Source: Anastatus disparis | Lineage: Eukaryota > Arthropoda > Insecta > Hymenoptera > Eupelmidae | Length of the DNA: 64,000 nucleotides | Direction: 5' to 3' | Assembly: GCA_017163975.1 (NCBI GenBank) | Contig: JAFFSR010000082.1 | Location: 919,001-983,000, forward strand | Shown: in pieces, positions 44,815-56,721 of the stretch | Layout: the number at the start of each line of letters is the position of its first letter | Position numbering within the stretch: the stretch's first letter is position 1 | Notes under the pieces: generated by a model | The model's database searches: none | The model's input: only the letters and a program-made list of their open reading frames with translations | Told to the model about the DNA's origin: nothing | Position numbers and translations under genes: made by a program

Positions 44815-45205
44815 CAAGAAGTCCATGACATTTGGATCTCGAATTTTCTCCTAACTTTGAGATATTTTTTTTTATATAAAATTATGAAAAAAGCCTTATT
44901 GCTAAGGTACAACTCTCAATTTTTGCCAAATGATCAGCAGTTCCCTATTAAAAAAAAATGACATGAGATCTCATATGAGAATTCACATGAAATCTCACGT
45001 AATAAAATAAAAACCTAGAATAATTTCTTTAAACAAAGTATAATTATAAAAAGATGCAAGTTTTTAAAAATTTAGATAAATCTGCTGATAATTTGGCAAA
45101 AATCGAGAGTAGCACCTTAGAAATAAGGCTTTTTTCATAATTTTATATAAGAATAAATATTTCAAAGTTAAAAGAAAATCTGAGACTCAAATGTCATGGT
45201 CTCCT
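44815..45205. repeat. ~390-bp foldback
   Basis: GTCCATGACATTTGGATCTC at the left pairs with CTCAAATGTCATGGTCTC at the right. The inner arms share AAAATTATGAAAAAAGCCTTA. CATGAGATCTCATATGAG lies at the centre. Confidence 0.8.
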
Positions 45206-45229
45206 TTTGTAACTCCAAAAATTTGTGAA

Positions 45230-45427
45230 TTTTTTTTTCTTCTTTACGTCGCTAAATCTATGCTATTTGTGATGTTAATCAGCAACAGAGGAGCTCGTTA
45301 GTGTGTTTGTGAACAAAGCACATGTAACGTACAGTGGTGCTTCTATCAATCGGTTGCCAAGAGCGAGATTCGAACTCAGAACCCCGAGATTACAAATCCA
45401 ACGCTCTACTGACTGAGCTACTAACCG
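45230..45427 (-). mobile_element. SINE with tRNA-like head
   Basis: On the minus strand GGTTAGTAGCTCAGTCAGTA (box A) and GAGTTCGAATCTCGCTC (box B) form a tRNA-like head of ~75 bases. A ~110-bp body and an A-rich tail (GAAGAAAAAAAAATTC) follow. The anticodon stem pairs poorly, so it is not a functional tRNA. Confidence 0.82.
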
Positions 45428-45960
45428 TCTCTATTCCTATGATGTACTCATATTAAAAAATGTAATATTATCAAATGAGATTAGTTTGTTTATGATTTTA
45501 TTGATCCACGCCAACATCCATCATTTTATCCTTTTTCTAATATTTCTTTATCTCCTCTTTTTTAAATATATTAATAGAAAGAAATACGAGAAAGTCATTA
45601 TTTGATATCTAATCATTATATTTTAACACAAATAAATTTGTAAAATTTACAAATTTTATTATTCAAAATTTTGTATTATTCATGAATTTTTATGTTAAAA
45701 TTTTAATTTCGAAAATTACACAAAAAAAATTTGTAAATTTTAACACAAAAAAATTTGTGTTTCATCTGTAACACTTATGTGTGTTAAAATTACAAATTTT
45801 TTTCCACTGTGTATTAAATATAAAAAAGTCACTGGATAGTATTCCTAAAATGGATCAAGTATATTTAACTATAATACTTTATTTTATTTATTTCTAAACA
45901 GAATAATTTCAAATCATAACCTATATTTTATAAAATAATAAAATTTTTAATACATTTTAG

Positions 45961-48727
45961 ATTTATAAATGTGGCTGGTGCAAGGAAGAAATGCCTTTTA
46001 AATTGGTTAAAGAACATTTATGCTTAACACCTTACTCAAAAATAGTTGTTAGAGATATGGAATTTTTTCCTGTTGATAGTAAGATTTTTAAAATTTTACG
46101 TACTTAATACTCTTACTTGCATGAAGCCAATTAATTAACTTTTGTGTAGGTGATGGTGTTGCAATGTATATGGACGTCAGAAAATATTTTTACCATGAGT
46201 TTGATGACACATCTAGGAATTCTGAAATATCAGAAGAGTTAATATCTAAAAATGAAAGTGTCAGTACTCCCCACAAAACAAATGATAAAGGTACATCGAA
46301 GGAATTACAGTTGTTAACTGCAATAGGTGAAACGTATACTCCTTCAGCTCTAACTGCATATCCAAAATGTAATAATTTCAAAGATACTATTCATAAGAGT
46401 GCTGGTACTTTTGTTGTAACCAATGACAAAAATACAAATAGAGAATTAAGTTTAACTACTGTCAATGAAGAAACATATGTTATTTCTGTTACTGATGAAG
46501 AATTCAGCAAAGCTCACAATGGTAAGTATTAAAATAGTATTTAATTAAGTGTGAATAATACTAATTTTTTTTATTATTTATAGATCTAGTATATGCTACA
46601 ATGTTACTTAAGAGCAGGTCGCGTATCTCTGTCCTTTTCTTATCAAAGAAATGATTTTTTCACAAAAACTAATAATTTTAGCAAAAAATGAAGAGAAAGC
46701 CGCATCTTGTATCGAAAAAAGCAATGTTTTCTTTGATAAGAAAAAATTAATTTTATTGCTTCGTTCTCAAGAAAACCTTGAAAAACCAAATTGTCCACCC
46801 TAACCTCTATGATTTAAGTTTTTCAAGGTTTTCTTGAAAACGAAGCAATTGAATTAATTCTTTCTTATAAAAGAAAATATTGCTTTTTTTATTACGAGAT
46901 GCGGCTTTCTCTTCATTTTTTGATAAAGTTATTAGTTTCCGTAAAAAATTCAATTCTTTGATTAGAAAAGGACAGAGATACGTGACCTCCTCTTAACAAA
47001 CATCTTGCGTTAATTTAGTATCCGAAATTTAATAATTCAAATGATACTATTAATAAGAGTGCTGGTACTTCTCTTGTAGCCAATGACAAAAATACAAATA
47101 GAGAATTAAGTTTAACTACTGCCGATGGGGAAACATGTTATTTCTGTTACTGATGAAGAATTCAGCAAAGCTCACAATGGTTAGTATTAAAATAATATTT
47201 AATTAAGTGTGAATAATACTGATTTTTTTATTATTTACAGATGTGGTATACGCTACAATGTTACTTGAAAAACATCTTGCTTCAATCAAACCAAATAGTT
47301 CATTAAATTGTATAAATGATATTTCTAGTGCTTCCTCTATAGCTAATGACAATTGTAGAAAAAAACAATTAAATTTAACAAGTACAGATGGTGAAACATA
47401 TACAATTTTGGTTACAAATGATGTTTTTAATAAAGCTGTTAAAGGTAAATGTTAAAATATCATCAGATAAAATGTCAAAGATAAATATTTAATTTTTACT
47501 GTTATTTACAGATTCAGCTTATGCAACATCATTACTCAATAATCACCTTTCTTCTATTAATCGTCAGAAACTTAACAGTTTATCAACGACTATAAAGAAA
47601 TCTAATAATAAAGAATCTTTATTAAGTAAAAAAAAATGATATGTTGACATCATATAATACTTTCATGAAAACTCATTCCGATAGTGAAAATGACGAGAAT
47701 GCTGACTTTAATTCACAGCGCGAAAATAAGATTAATATTTTATTTTATATATACTTTTTACACTATCAATTTTAATGTTATATAATAATTTTCTTTAAAT
47801 TCAAGGTCGTCATCAATGGACTGAAGCTGAAACTCTCCTTTTAATATCATTGTATAAACACTATGAACCTTTATACTCTGAAAATAAACTTACTCAAAAA
47901 AAATTATTCAAAATGATAAGTTCCGATATAAAAAATAAGAACTATAATCTGAGTATGGTGCAGTGTACAGGAAAAATGTATTTATTCAAAAAAAAATGTA
48001 AAAGTATGGATTACAACTTACAAAGTGGTGTAGAACCAAAATCATGGGTTTACTATGATGTGTGTATATAATTATTATTTATTTAATTATTTATAAGAAA
48101 TTAATTGTAACTAATCATTTGCAGTCACTTGATGAGATTTTCAGCAACAAACCATGGTTACGACCTTTATCTACAGCTGGATCGAACACACCTGATGACT
48201 TCGATATAGAAACAAAATGTTTAAATAGTGCGTAAATATTTAAGGTTTACTTTAACAATATAATTTGTAGGTTATTTAAGTAGGTTTAAATAAATAATTT
48301 ATGGAGAGATTTATCTAATTATGAAAAATTTAGTTTAGGCATAAGAATGGAAATTTTCATGATTGCAGTAAACAAATCTTCATCTTAATATATATTTTAA
48401 ATAAAAATAAAGCCGTAGAAGTATAAGTTATAACCCAAATATTAGATTTCTAAATAATTTATTGTTTTATTACTACTGATTTCAAATTTATTAATGTTGT
48501 CTACTGCGCATGATGATTTCATTAAATTTTTTACTCAATACTTTTATAAAACTAGTATATAATTTTTTTCAGAACGTCCTCGAAGTACTCTTGTGGGAGA
48601 GAAAATAATTTATTTGCAAGAGTCAAGAAATGAAAAAAAACTGGAAAGAGAAAGTAGAGAACAATACCAAAGTAAAAAATTATCTTTGATGGAACAATAT
48701 TTAAATATTTTCAATGATAAGAAGTAG
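45961..48727 (+). pseudogene. Harbinger partner protein: zinc-finger, repeated exons, Myb/SANT-like domain
   Basis: Eight exons with GT/AG borders and matching phases: 45961-46078, 46150-46521, 46584-47179, 47241-47444, 47512-~47736, 47806-48059, 48125-48227, 48573-48727. Exon 1 has CGWCKEEMPFKLVKEHLC, a C2HC finger. Exons 2-5 share a repeated module (YATMLLxKHL and GETYTIxVTDExFxKA). Exon 6 is a Myb/trihelix-like domain (RHQWTEAETLLLISLYKHY). Exon 8 is a charged C-terminal helix ending KK. Harbinger elements need a Myb-like partner to bring the transposase to the nucleus and DNA. Damage: MITE B6 and a 2-base loss in exon 3, an extra A in exon 5, and no clear donor after exon 5. Exon 3 might be skipped. 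The first exon was not found. Confidence 0.75.
46612..46992. mobile_element. TTAA foldback MITE, family B, copy 6 (381 bp)
   Basis: TTAA lies at 46608-46611 and 46993-46996. It is inserted inside exon 3 of the Harbinger partner gene, after YATMLL. The left end reads GAGCAGGTCGCG. Confidence 0.95.
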
Positions 48728-48967
48728 TTTTAAAGTTTTTATTGTTACAGCAATCTTAAAAGTGAATTTATTTTGAACTATTAAGAGCTTAAAAAGTCGT
48801 TTCAAGACGTACTAAATACTTGACATTTGAAAGTTAGTATTAAGGTTTAAAACCAAAGATTTTGCTAAAAAATGGTTTTTTATTAAATGAGATCTTTTCT
48901 AAAAGGTTATCTTATAATCTTTTTTATAATAATTTGTATTAATTTAAAAAAAAGAGAGCGTACTTAA

Positions 48968-49266
48968 GGGGAGACACAAGTGAAACTGTGTTTCTCAACA
49001 AAAAAATGACGTTTTTTATTTTTAATTTTTAACCCATAGCACCTACAACGTAATCCATCCTCATTTACCAGTAAACCGAGCAGCAGTTAAAATGAAACTA
49101 GTCTCACAATTTTTAATATTCCAGGCTGAAAATTTTTTTATAGATTTTTTAGATGATTATGAACAACATTACGCATGGATTTTGTTGTACGTGTTATAGG
49201 TAAAAAATGAAAAATAATAAACGTCATTTTTTTTGTTAAAAAATGCAGTTTCACTTGTGTCTCCCC
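48968..49266. mobile_element. 299-bp foldback MITE with GGGGAGACACAAGTGAAAC ends
   Basis: The terminal ~22 bases are inverted at the right (GTTTCACTTGTGTCTCCCC expected; CAGTTTCACTTGTGTCTCCC seen). TTAA lies at the left edge, but the right reads AAGA. Central text AAAAATGACGTTTTTTATT is also inverted. Confidence 0.75.
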
Positions 49267-50058
49267 AAGAATTTTATAATTACTTAAAAGTTAATTAACT
49301 TTTAAATATTATAAGTTTATTTATTATTTTTAAGACTTACTAATAACAGTTATTAATAAATACTGTACAATTGAAAGTTAGTCGTTTCTAAGCAAAGATT
49401 TCACTAAGAAATATTATGAAATAAGATCTTTTCTAAAATATTCTAGCACTTTTTTAATAAATTTAATCTTACTTTGGAAGCAATTATAAGTTAAAGTTTA
49501 TTTTTCATTAATCAAGAATAAAGACTTCAGTTATAAAGTCAGTATTAATATTTTCAATTGAAAATTAAATTAAAAAATGTTTGTGTTCGTTAAATGTTAT
49601 GTTGAAAATATCAGAAAGATATTTGTATACATATTAAAAAGAAATAAAGTTTTGTTTCTTGAATTTTATAATTACTTTCTTGTTATATTTGTATTCATAT
49701 TGTATTTATCGTTGAAATAAATAAATGTTTGATTTATGATAGATTCTAAATTATAATAAATTTGCTGTGATTTACTAATCTGTTAACATTTTTTTTCTTA
49801 AAATTATTATCTTGTTCTTATAGAAATAAAACAACAATAAAATATAATTATAATAAATAGAATTTATTGATTATTATTTATGCACACAATGTTTGTAAAA
49901 TTACAGTCAATCATAATTCGGATCTATTTTGTTTTAAATATCGAAACAAAATATTTGTCATATTTTTCTTTTTGGTTCAAGTTATTGTCATTATTATATC
50001 TATGTAATATATGTAGACGTGCATGTATAGAAATGACAAGTTTCCACATAAAAAATTG
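49267..50058. other. interior between the two convergent Harbinger genes
   Basis: AT-rich sequence with no gene. It contains 3' ends of both genes, with AATAAA-type strings on both strands. Confidence 0.5.
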
Positions 50059-51509
50059 TTAATGACTTATAAACTCCTTTATCAAGTCTCTTTTCCTGAT
50101 TCCTTGATGTTGAATTTCCTCATTAAGCAATAATGGTTCAGAATTATTATCTATTGTATTTGGTACAATAACAGGATACTCAAAAGAATCTTCACATTTA
50201 AGGCATATATTGTGTAAAATACAACAAGCCATGACGTAGAAGGGTATTAAATCAGTTCTCCTCATAGGAAGTTTTACAATTAAATACCTCCATCGTAACT
50301 TTAATAGTCCAATTGCTCGTTCAACCATGACTCTTGTTTTAGACAATGTTTTATTATAATAACATTGTTCGACTGTTAAATGACCATCATTACGATATGG
50401 AATCATTACACAATTTTGTATGGTATAAGCTAAATCTCCAAGAATGTGAGTATTATGTGGAAAAAATTCTTCAGTACATTTTTGTTGGACACCAGAATAT
50501 TTAAAAACTCTATTGTCATGCACTGACCCAGGAAGTCCAATATAGTAGTGGATAAATTCTAGTTTGTCGTTACAGATCACCTATAAATAAAAATAATATT
50601 ATTAAATATAAAGATATGATAAAATAGTATTTATAAAAAACCTATAATGTATACATGTAACTGAATGGAATGATTTCCTTTACGATCAGTATAACATTGG
50701 GGATTTTGTTTTGGTGTAGGTATATTAATTAAAGTGCCATCAACTGCTCCCAATACTCCTGGAAAAGTAGTTTTTGTTTGGATTCTATTGGCAGTTTCTA
50801 TTATTTCATTCTCTGTTGGCCAGCGAATAAAATAGTTTCTGAATCTATATAATGCTTTCACAACACGCTTTACTATAAGCCAAGCTGTTACTTTGCCTAC
50901 ATCAAATTTATTAATAACTGATCTGTAAGCATTGGACAACGATAAGAAATTAAATAAAGAAAAATCAGTTATTTTAAAATATATTTATATTATACCTGTA
51001 TGAATCTGGTCTTCCTAACACATACAATGCTATAAGCAATTGTTTTTCAGCTGGAATTGGTGTTCTTCCTAATTTTGGTCCTTCCAAAACAGATCTCAGT
51101 AAATACAATAAATATTCAAAAGTGGTACGGCTCAATCTAAACATAAGTAAAACTATTTTTAAAATTTATAGTCATTTTATTTTAATAATTTTTTTCAATA
51201 ATTTACTTTAGGACTTTTCACAATAATTTACTTAAATAATTTATGAAATACAATAAGCGATTGTAATGCAATTATAAATAAGTTAGGTTATGAATATAAT
51301 AAGGTAGTAAATTACCTGAAATTTTCTTTAAATTCTTGGGCGTTGTATCTGTAGACTACATTTTCGACAAAATTTTCTACTCTTGGTCTCTTTTCAACAT
51401 TTTCGTCACGATTATTATCATATATTATTTCATTTTCAGAAAAACTATCATCACTACTAGAGCTGGTTGAATCAAAAATAAATGTTAAAGCAATAGCACT
51501 TGCGTTCAT
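50059..51509 (-). CDS. PIF/Harbinger transposase (HARBI1-like), intact, four exons
   Basis: The exons on the minus strand are 51509-51316, 51136-50996, 50922-50655 and 50580-50059. All borders are GT/AG and phases agree, giving 374 codons, about the usual length. ATG at 51509. Exon 1 is Ser/Asp-rich (STSSSSDDSFSENE). Exon 2 is a helix-turn-helix region (LGRTPIPAEKQLLIALYVLG). The nuclease core has its three acidic residues: GVLGAVDGTLINI, HILGDLAYTI and RVMVERAIGLLKLRWRYL (DDE_Tnp_4 fold). ICNDKLEFIHYYIGLPGSVHD is the conserved stretch between. No stop or shift was seen, so the copy may still be active if transcribed. It works with the Myb-like protein encoded opposite. Confidence 0.92.
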
Positions 51510-52036
51510 TTTGTCTAATTAAAATTATCTCTACGTTATTAATTAAATTATTAAATTCACTCTTATTAATCTGTAATTCTTATTACGAATAAATACTTGA
51601 AGGAAAAAATTTGTGTTTACAATTTCAAAATTCAAAACTCAGCGTTTCACAGCGTTGCCACACTGACGAACTAACTGAAAACTGTTTCCGAACGCACCCA
51701 ATATTACATGTAAAAAGATAGTAAATATTAAAATATTAATATTCAAGATTAGTTTCATATAAAAGTGCAACATAAAATTGTGCAATATTAACATTGGCTT
51801 GATTTAGTGCAAAAAGTGCGTAAGAATATGATGAAAAATATTTATATTTATGATATTAATATATGTCTCTAAGGTTAGGTTTTAATATTTACAAGATAGG
51901 TCTTAGTTGATTCATCTGCTATAATTTTTTGATATAATGTAATTATATTTAAATTAATAAAATTTCCAATCTAAACAAATAATTATATTTTTAGCATTTT
52001 AATATATTTTCTTTATTACAGGTATTCTTCAAAAAA
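51510..52036. other. right end of Harbinger and spacer
   Basis: 51651-51699 is the right terminal inverted repeat. 51700-52036 is AT-rich sequence ending in an acceptor-like TTACAG before the next gene. No other feature. Confidence 0.5.
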
Positions 52037-54427
52037 ATGGATATTGTTATTAAAACTGTATTTAAAAAAATAAATCATAGTATAGAATTTCAACCAGAAA
52101 CACTTCCTAAAGGAAACAGTTATTTCTAGCAAATCATATAAAAAATGTAGAAGAGCATAGAAAAGATGGGTTTAGTTACCTTATAAAAGCTCAAGTAATT
52201 AGACAGACTTCTGCCATGTCTCCTCCATACAACAAAAAGTTGAATGTAAGTTTTCAATGTTTCTGTTTTAATTATGTTAAATATTTAAATTTTATAAAGT
52301 TAATAATTTTATATAATTGGTTTTTAGCTAAGTGTTGCTCGAAATGTTACAAATTTATTTCATGTACACTTAGCGGAAAGGATATTTTTCCAAATGTGTA
52401 CCTCAAATGGCAGCGCTGCATATTTTACCACAGACATAAGAAAACTTCGAATTATGCATTGAGTTCTGCATCACGATTATTTTGTTTTTTTTTATAGGTT
52501 ATTCATGCAAAATTCAAATGATAACAACTTAAATTTTATTGCTTACATAATTTAAATTCACAATATTAGATTCTATATGATTATTGAAGAAAGAAATAAA
52601 AATTTTATTTAATAAAATTATAATTCGGATTATGAAAAAAGAAAGTAATATTGTTTGTTTACTAAAATTATGTCATTAAGTAATAAGTAACGATGATGCG
52701 AAATTTGCTCTATAATTTGAAATTGTCTTATGCCTGTGGTAAAATATGCGATGTTGCCATTTGAGGTACACATTCGGAAAAATATCCTTTCCGCCAAGTG
52801 TACTTGTGTTTATAACAAGAGTGGCAAATGTAAACATATTGCTTCTTTAATTTATTATATTAACGGCATGTCGGAGCTGCAGCAATCGAGTTTTGTTTTT
52901 TTTATTTTATCAATATCTTTTTGAATTCATAAATTAAACAAATATAATGACTTGTCCGCACTAAAGCTATATTTATACAATAATTTTTGTTAAAATAAAA
53001 AATCATTTCGACTTGTTATTTTTTCATGAGCTTGGATTGGAAATTAGATATCAAACTCGACAAACCTAACCTTCAAATACGACATATTGAAAGTTTTTAT
53101 TATAACTTTGTATGTATAATATTTTGGTGGATTTCTTGAGTTGTCCGCACTAGAGTTTAATCTTATAAATTTTTCTTTGTAGCAAAAAAACTCGATTAAA
53201 CGCATCGTTTATTCATAAGTTAAGATTGGAAATATTATTAGAAGGCGGACAGCTTCGTCATGCTCTTAACCACGAAGAAGGCTTATCTAAAACCAATTTC
53301 GAGCAATAATGGGGAAAACCCAGTCCTCGACAATTCTGTCTAGAAAAATATTCTAAAGGAAAAAACTTTTATTAAATGTTTGCAGTTCAATCATTATCAA
53401 GTGTTAAACCAGTCCACGTAGATATCTTAGAATTAAAACAACCTTCAGCTTTAAGAACAATTTTATTTGAAACCTAAAAGGATAAAGAAGAGAGGTCGAT
53501 AAAACATCTAATGAATTCAATGTTAAATGAAGTTGATGTAATTTTATTGAAAGAAGACTGTCAAGTCTGCATGAATGCCTTTTTCGTAATGACTCAAGAT
53601 TATCAAATTCATACAAATAGTTGTAAAATAAATAGAGAAGAAGCAGATTTTTATGTAAAAAATATTGTGTTAAAGAGAAATTAAATTTTAAAATTAGGAT
53701 GTGATACTATAGAACAATCTGTCTGTAATAAATGGTTCGAGGCAAGATACAGCAGAATATCGGCTAGTACAGATACACATGCTATGAAAAGTAGGTGTAG
53801 AAAGCCTATCGATTCTTTAATTGCAAAGATGTTATACCCTAGTAAGATTGATACTCCATCTCTTCGATATAGAAGAAATCATGAAGCAGTCGCAAGGATA
53901 CAATATGAAATATTGTTTAAACAATGTGTTAAAAAAGTAGGAGTAATAGTAAGTGAACGTCAACCATGGCTTTGTGTCAGCATTGATGGAGTGATATTAA
54001 AAACGGACTAGTCACAAACATAGTCGAATTCAAATGTCCTAGTACCTGTGAAAACCAATCGATTGTAGATGCCAATGCCAAGAAGTGCAATGTGAGTTAT
54101 TTGCAATATCGAGGAGATGAATTAATTTTAAAAGAGAAGTCAATATATTATACGCAGTGCCGAACCCAAATGTATGTATGTGGTTTAAATAAATGTCATC
54201 TATTTATTTATTCACCAATTCCAAATAGTAGTGTTTGTATTGAAGTTCGTCGAAATGAAAAATTTTTAAAAGAAGTAATTTTAAAATGTGAATCATTTTA
54301 CTTTGAAAACTTTTTACCAAAATTGTATGAAAAAACAGTGCAAGAGAAATGTCAAAATCAGTTATGTTTAAAAAAAAGTGATCAAGTTCGGTGCTTTACA
54401 GGAATTAATATTTTTAATAAAATATAA
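52037..54427 (+). pseudogene. SWIM zinc-finger plus YqaJ-type nuclease gene, decayed
   Basis: MDIVIKTVFKKIN opens the protein. After a frame break comes VRQTSAMSPPY-like text and a GTAAGT donor (about 52243). Then come the SWIM finger CTCVYNKSGKCKHI (52800-52850), the family segment WGKPSPRQFCLEKYSKGK (near 53310), a CQVC pair, and the YqaJ nuclease: WFEARYSRISAS, PWLCVSIDG (metal-binding Asp) and, one frame over, IVEFKCPST (the E-x-K of lambda-exonuclease folds), then YTQCRTQMYVCGL. Several stops, a lost A near 54003 and an inverted duplication at 52358-52806 make it inactive. YqaJ nucleases resect double-stranded DNA. Paired convergently with a THAP-DDE transposase, this is the ISL2EU-type gene set as I recall it. 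Confidence 0.78.
52358..52806. repeat. inverted duplication across the SWIM coding region
   Basis: 52358-52441 is the reverse complement of 52727-52806 with few changes (GGAAAGGATATTTTTCC; CATTTGAGGTACACA). The right copy encodes the segment just before and into the SWIM Cys pair. The left is its antisense. Confidence 0.85.
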
Positions 54428-54961
54428 ACATTTCAATACATCACTTTGTAAGTTTAGTTATGAACATATTTAATTAAACTATGTTTGTATTTATTCAGAA
54501 TATAGTATTTATAAAGTTATTATTGGTTTTATATAATATATTTTGATAGTTTAATTAATACTTTAGTTTGCTATAACGAAAATGTTTATTAAAATGAAAA
54601 GTTAAATGTTTATTAAAATGAAAAGTTAAATGTTTATCAAAATGAAAAGTTCAATGTTTATTAAAATGAAAAGTTCAATGTTTATTGATGTGAAAAGTTT
54701 TCTATAAGAACAAAAAAATGTATATTTAAAATGAATAAATATTTTTTTCTATTTGATTCAAACTCTTAATGTTCAACTTTATACATAGTTTATATCCGTC
54801 ACTGTATACATTCAATAATACTTCAAATATTTTCAAATTTGAATGAGAAACTATCCTGTTGAATAAATCTAAATAAATTGTTTTCACATAATATTATAGA
54901 TAACATTTGCATTTATTTTTTCACATTATAAATATATCAATACAATCATATAATAAAGTTT
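54428..54961. repeat. intergenic spacer with a 24-bp x5 tandem repeat
   Basis: ATGTTTATTAAAATGAAAAG units start at 54582, 54606, 54630, 54654 and 54678 with minor changes. The spacer lies between the convergent nuclease and transposase genes and is otherwise AT-rich. Confidence 0.9.
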
Positions 54962-56703
54962 TCATTTACAATTTTTTTTTTCTGAAATAATTGGTGGTTG
55001 TAAATTAACTAAAACACAACACATGTGTACAATATCATCAATGCAATTAAATAAATTTTGAGGTATCTTGTTCAAAATTTGATATGTCCTTAATCTTTGC
55101 ATGATTCTGTCCACATGAATGCGAACCTTTGCTATATTGTGAGTGTCTTCAGTTTCTTCTTTTGTAAATTCACTCTTTTTTTCCAAAAAAGGTGGCATAA
55201 TCAATAATACTTTTTTGCCAGCTTCAATAATGGTCCGTCGTATTTCAAGAAATCCTTTGTCAGCAAGAACTGTATCCCCATCTTCTAACAAATTTATTAA
55301 ACCAGATTCGATTGTTATCTGCAAATCACTTTTTCTTCCACCAGCCACTTTTGAAAGGAAACTTATAAAACCACCTGGAGTAATACCTATGAGAACTTTA
55401 GCAGTAAAAGTTTTTTTATAATGAGAATAAGTTAATACGCGATTATCAACAGTTGCAGTTATTTCTATTTTGAATTCGATGCAGTCAATAATTACTCTTG
55501 TATTAGAAAATTGAGGATGAAAACACTCTGGCATTGTTTCTTGTACTATATCCTTATCTGGCCAAAATACTAGATTTGCTGTAGCCCTAGCTAAATGTTG
55601 TAATATCAAGTTAAAAATTCTTGAAATAGTCGTTCTGTGTATAGAAAATAAAACACTTATTGCTGAAAAAGTTAATCCTGTTTTCATTTTCACTAAAAAT
55701 ATTAACAGTTAATCTTTTTTAGAAATTTTAAAATTTTCTTGCGTATCTTGAGGTAGTCTTCTAAGTAAAAAATCAAAATTACTCTGTGTTACTCCTGCAA
55801 GATTCAAAAGCTGCTCGTCACTTCTAATCGAATCATTTCCATTAAAATATTTTTGTATGTTGACTTCATTACTTATGATATTAGGTCCAACAGACTGATC
55901 TATGAATGTTTTCTGTTCCGTACTACACTGTTTGTCTTTAAACATCTTTCTATTAGGTATTTTAATAATACCTGTATATTCTATTATTTCCGTTTGGATT
56001 TCAGCATCTGAATATAAACTGTTGTTACTGAATCTATTGCAGGTGAATGTTTTTTCTGGAACATTACAAGTTAAAATTGTTTCCATTTGACACTCTTTGT
56101 CACAATATGCGTTTGTTTCAGAGTAATTAATTGATGTGAAATCATTATTTTCTAGTTCCATGGGTTCTTTAATAACCTGTTCTTTAACTACTGGTTTTTG
56201 TTTATTTTTTATTGTGCGCTTGATGAAACTATCGTGTCTGAAATAAAGATACAAAATATTTTAAATCAGAATAAAATTTCCTAATTCTTTAGTATAATTA
56301 TAATATAAACTGTATACCTGTTTATTGCTGTTTTTTGATTTATAACTTTTGATTTATATACAGAAGGAAACAATTTAGGGACGTAACTAGGACTTAGTTC
56401 TGCATCTGATTTTCGATTACCAATAAAATGTTCGCTACATATTAAATCAGAGGGTTTTGGAATCCACGATGATCCATTAGGACTAAATGTTTACAAAAAT
56501 CAAATGTATTTACAACTGTACCACGCTACTGCATCACATGCTATGAATTGAGGTTATGATACTTGCTGTATTCTTCTTACAGCTCCAATACATTTCTGTC
56601 TCTGTTGCACTTTGTGCTTTGCTATTGGGAAAGTATAGAATTTGCATGTGCTATTTATGCTATTGTTTTTACAATTCACTACACAACAAGTAGAGTGACC
56701 CGT
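54962..56703 (-). pseudogene. THAP-domain DDE_Tnp_4 transposase, near-intact but broken
   Basis: Approximate exons are 56703-56563, 56482-56318 and 56237-54962. The N-terminal THAP finger has TCCVVNCKN, KFYTFP, CIGAVRRIQ, then WIPKPSDLICSEHF and SYVPKLFP (a C2CH zinc DNA-binding fold). The first codon is ACG where ATG is expected (56703-56701). The middle is Lys/Glu-rich linker. The catalytic part has LTFSAISVLFSIHRTTISRIF (helix-turn-helix), RVIIDCIEFKI (Asp), VLADKGF (Asp) and RIHVDRIMQRLRTYQIL, where the family has Glu in HVERxxxR and this copy has Asp. One in-frame TAA (55711-55709) precedes LLIFLVKMKTGL. The exon 1-2 phase is off by one, so a border or indel is uncertain. It would move the element that also carries the YqaJ gene. 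Confidence 0.82.
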
Positions 56704-56721
56704 TTTATTGATTTAACTTAA

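Larger units (their letters stand above)
42841..45813. mobile_element. ~2.97-kb composite foldback with CACTGTRAAAAA ends and TA flanks
   Basis: CACTGTAAAAAATTTTGTG at the left and TTTTTTTCCACTGTG at the right lie between TA dinucleotides, as in Tc1/mariner insertions. Both inner flanks are AT-rich tracts of AAATTTTTGTGTTAAAAT. Nested inside are a 1.6-kb foldback, an (AT)n run, a 390-bp foldback and a SINE. No transposase. Confidence 0.65.
42642..51699. mobile_element. 9.06-kb PIF/Harbinger DNA transposon
   Basis: The ends GGGTGCGTTCGGAAACAG and their inverse match for ~38 bases (CAGTTTTCAGTTAGTT inside), with a weaker GTGTTCGGAAACA subterminal copy at 42730. It encodes an intact Harbinger transposase (minus) and a Myb-like partner (plus), the two-gene content of the superfamily. 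The target duplication is not clear (flanks AGT and AAT). About 3 kb of the left part is a later insertion (42841-45813). Confidence 0.88.

Noticed and set aside
45350..45427. Functional tRNA gene on the minus strand
   Set aside because: The A and B boxes are good, but the anticodon stem pairs poorly and a SINE body with an A-rich tail follows.
55143..55421. Plus-strand ORF
   Set aside because: Antisense shadow of the THAP-DDE transposase.
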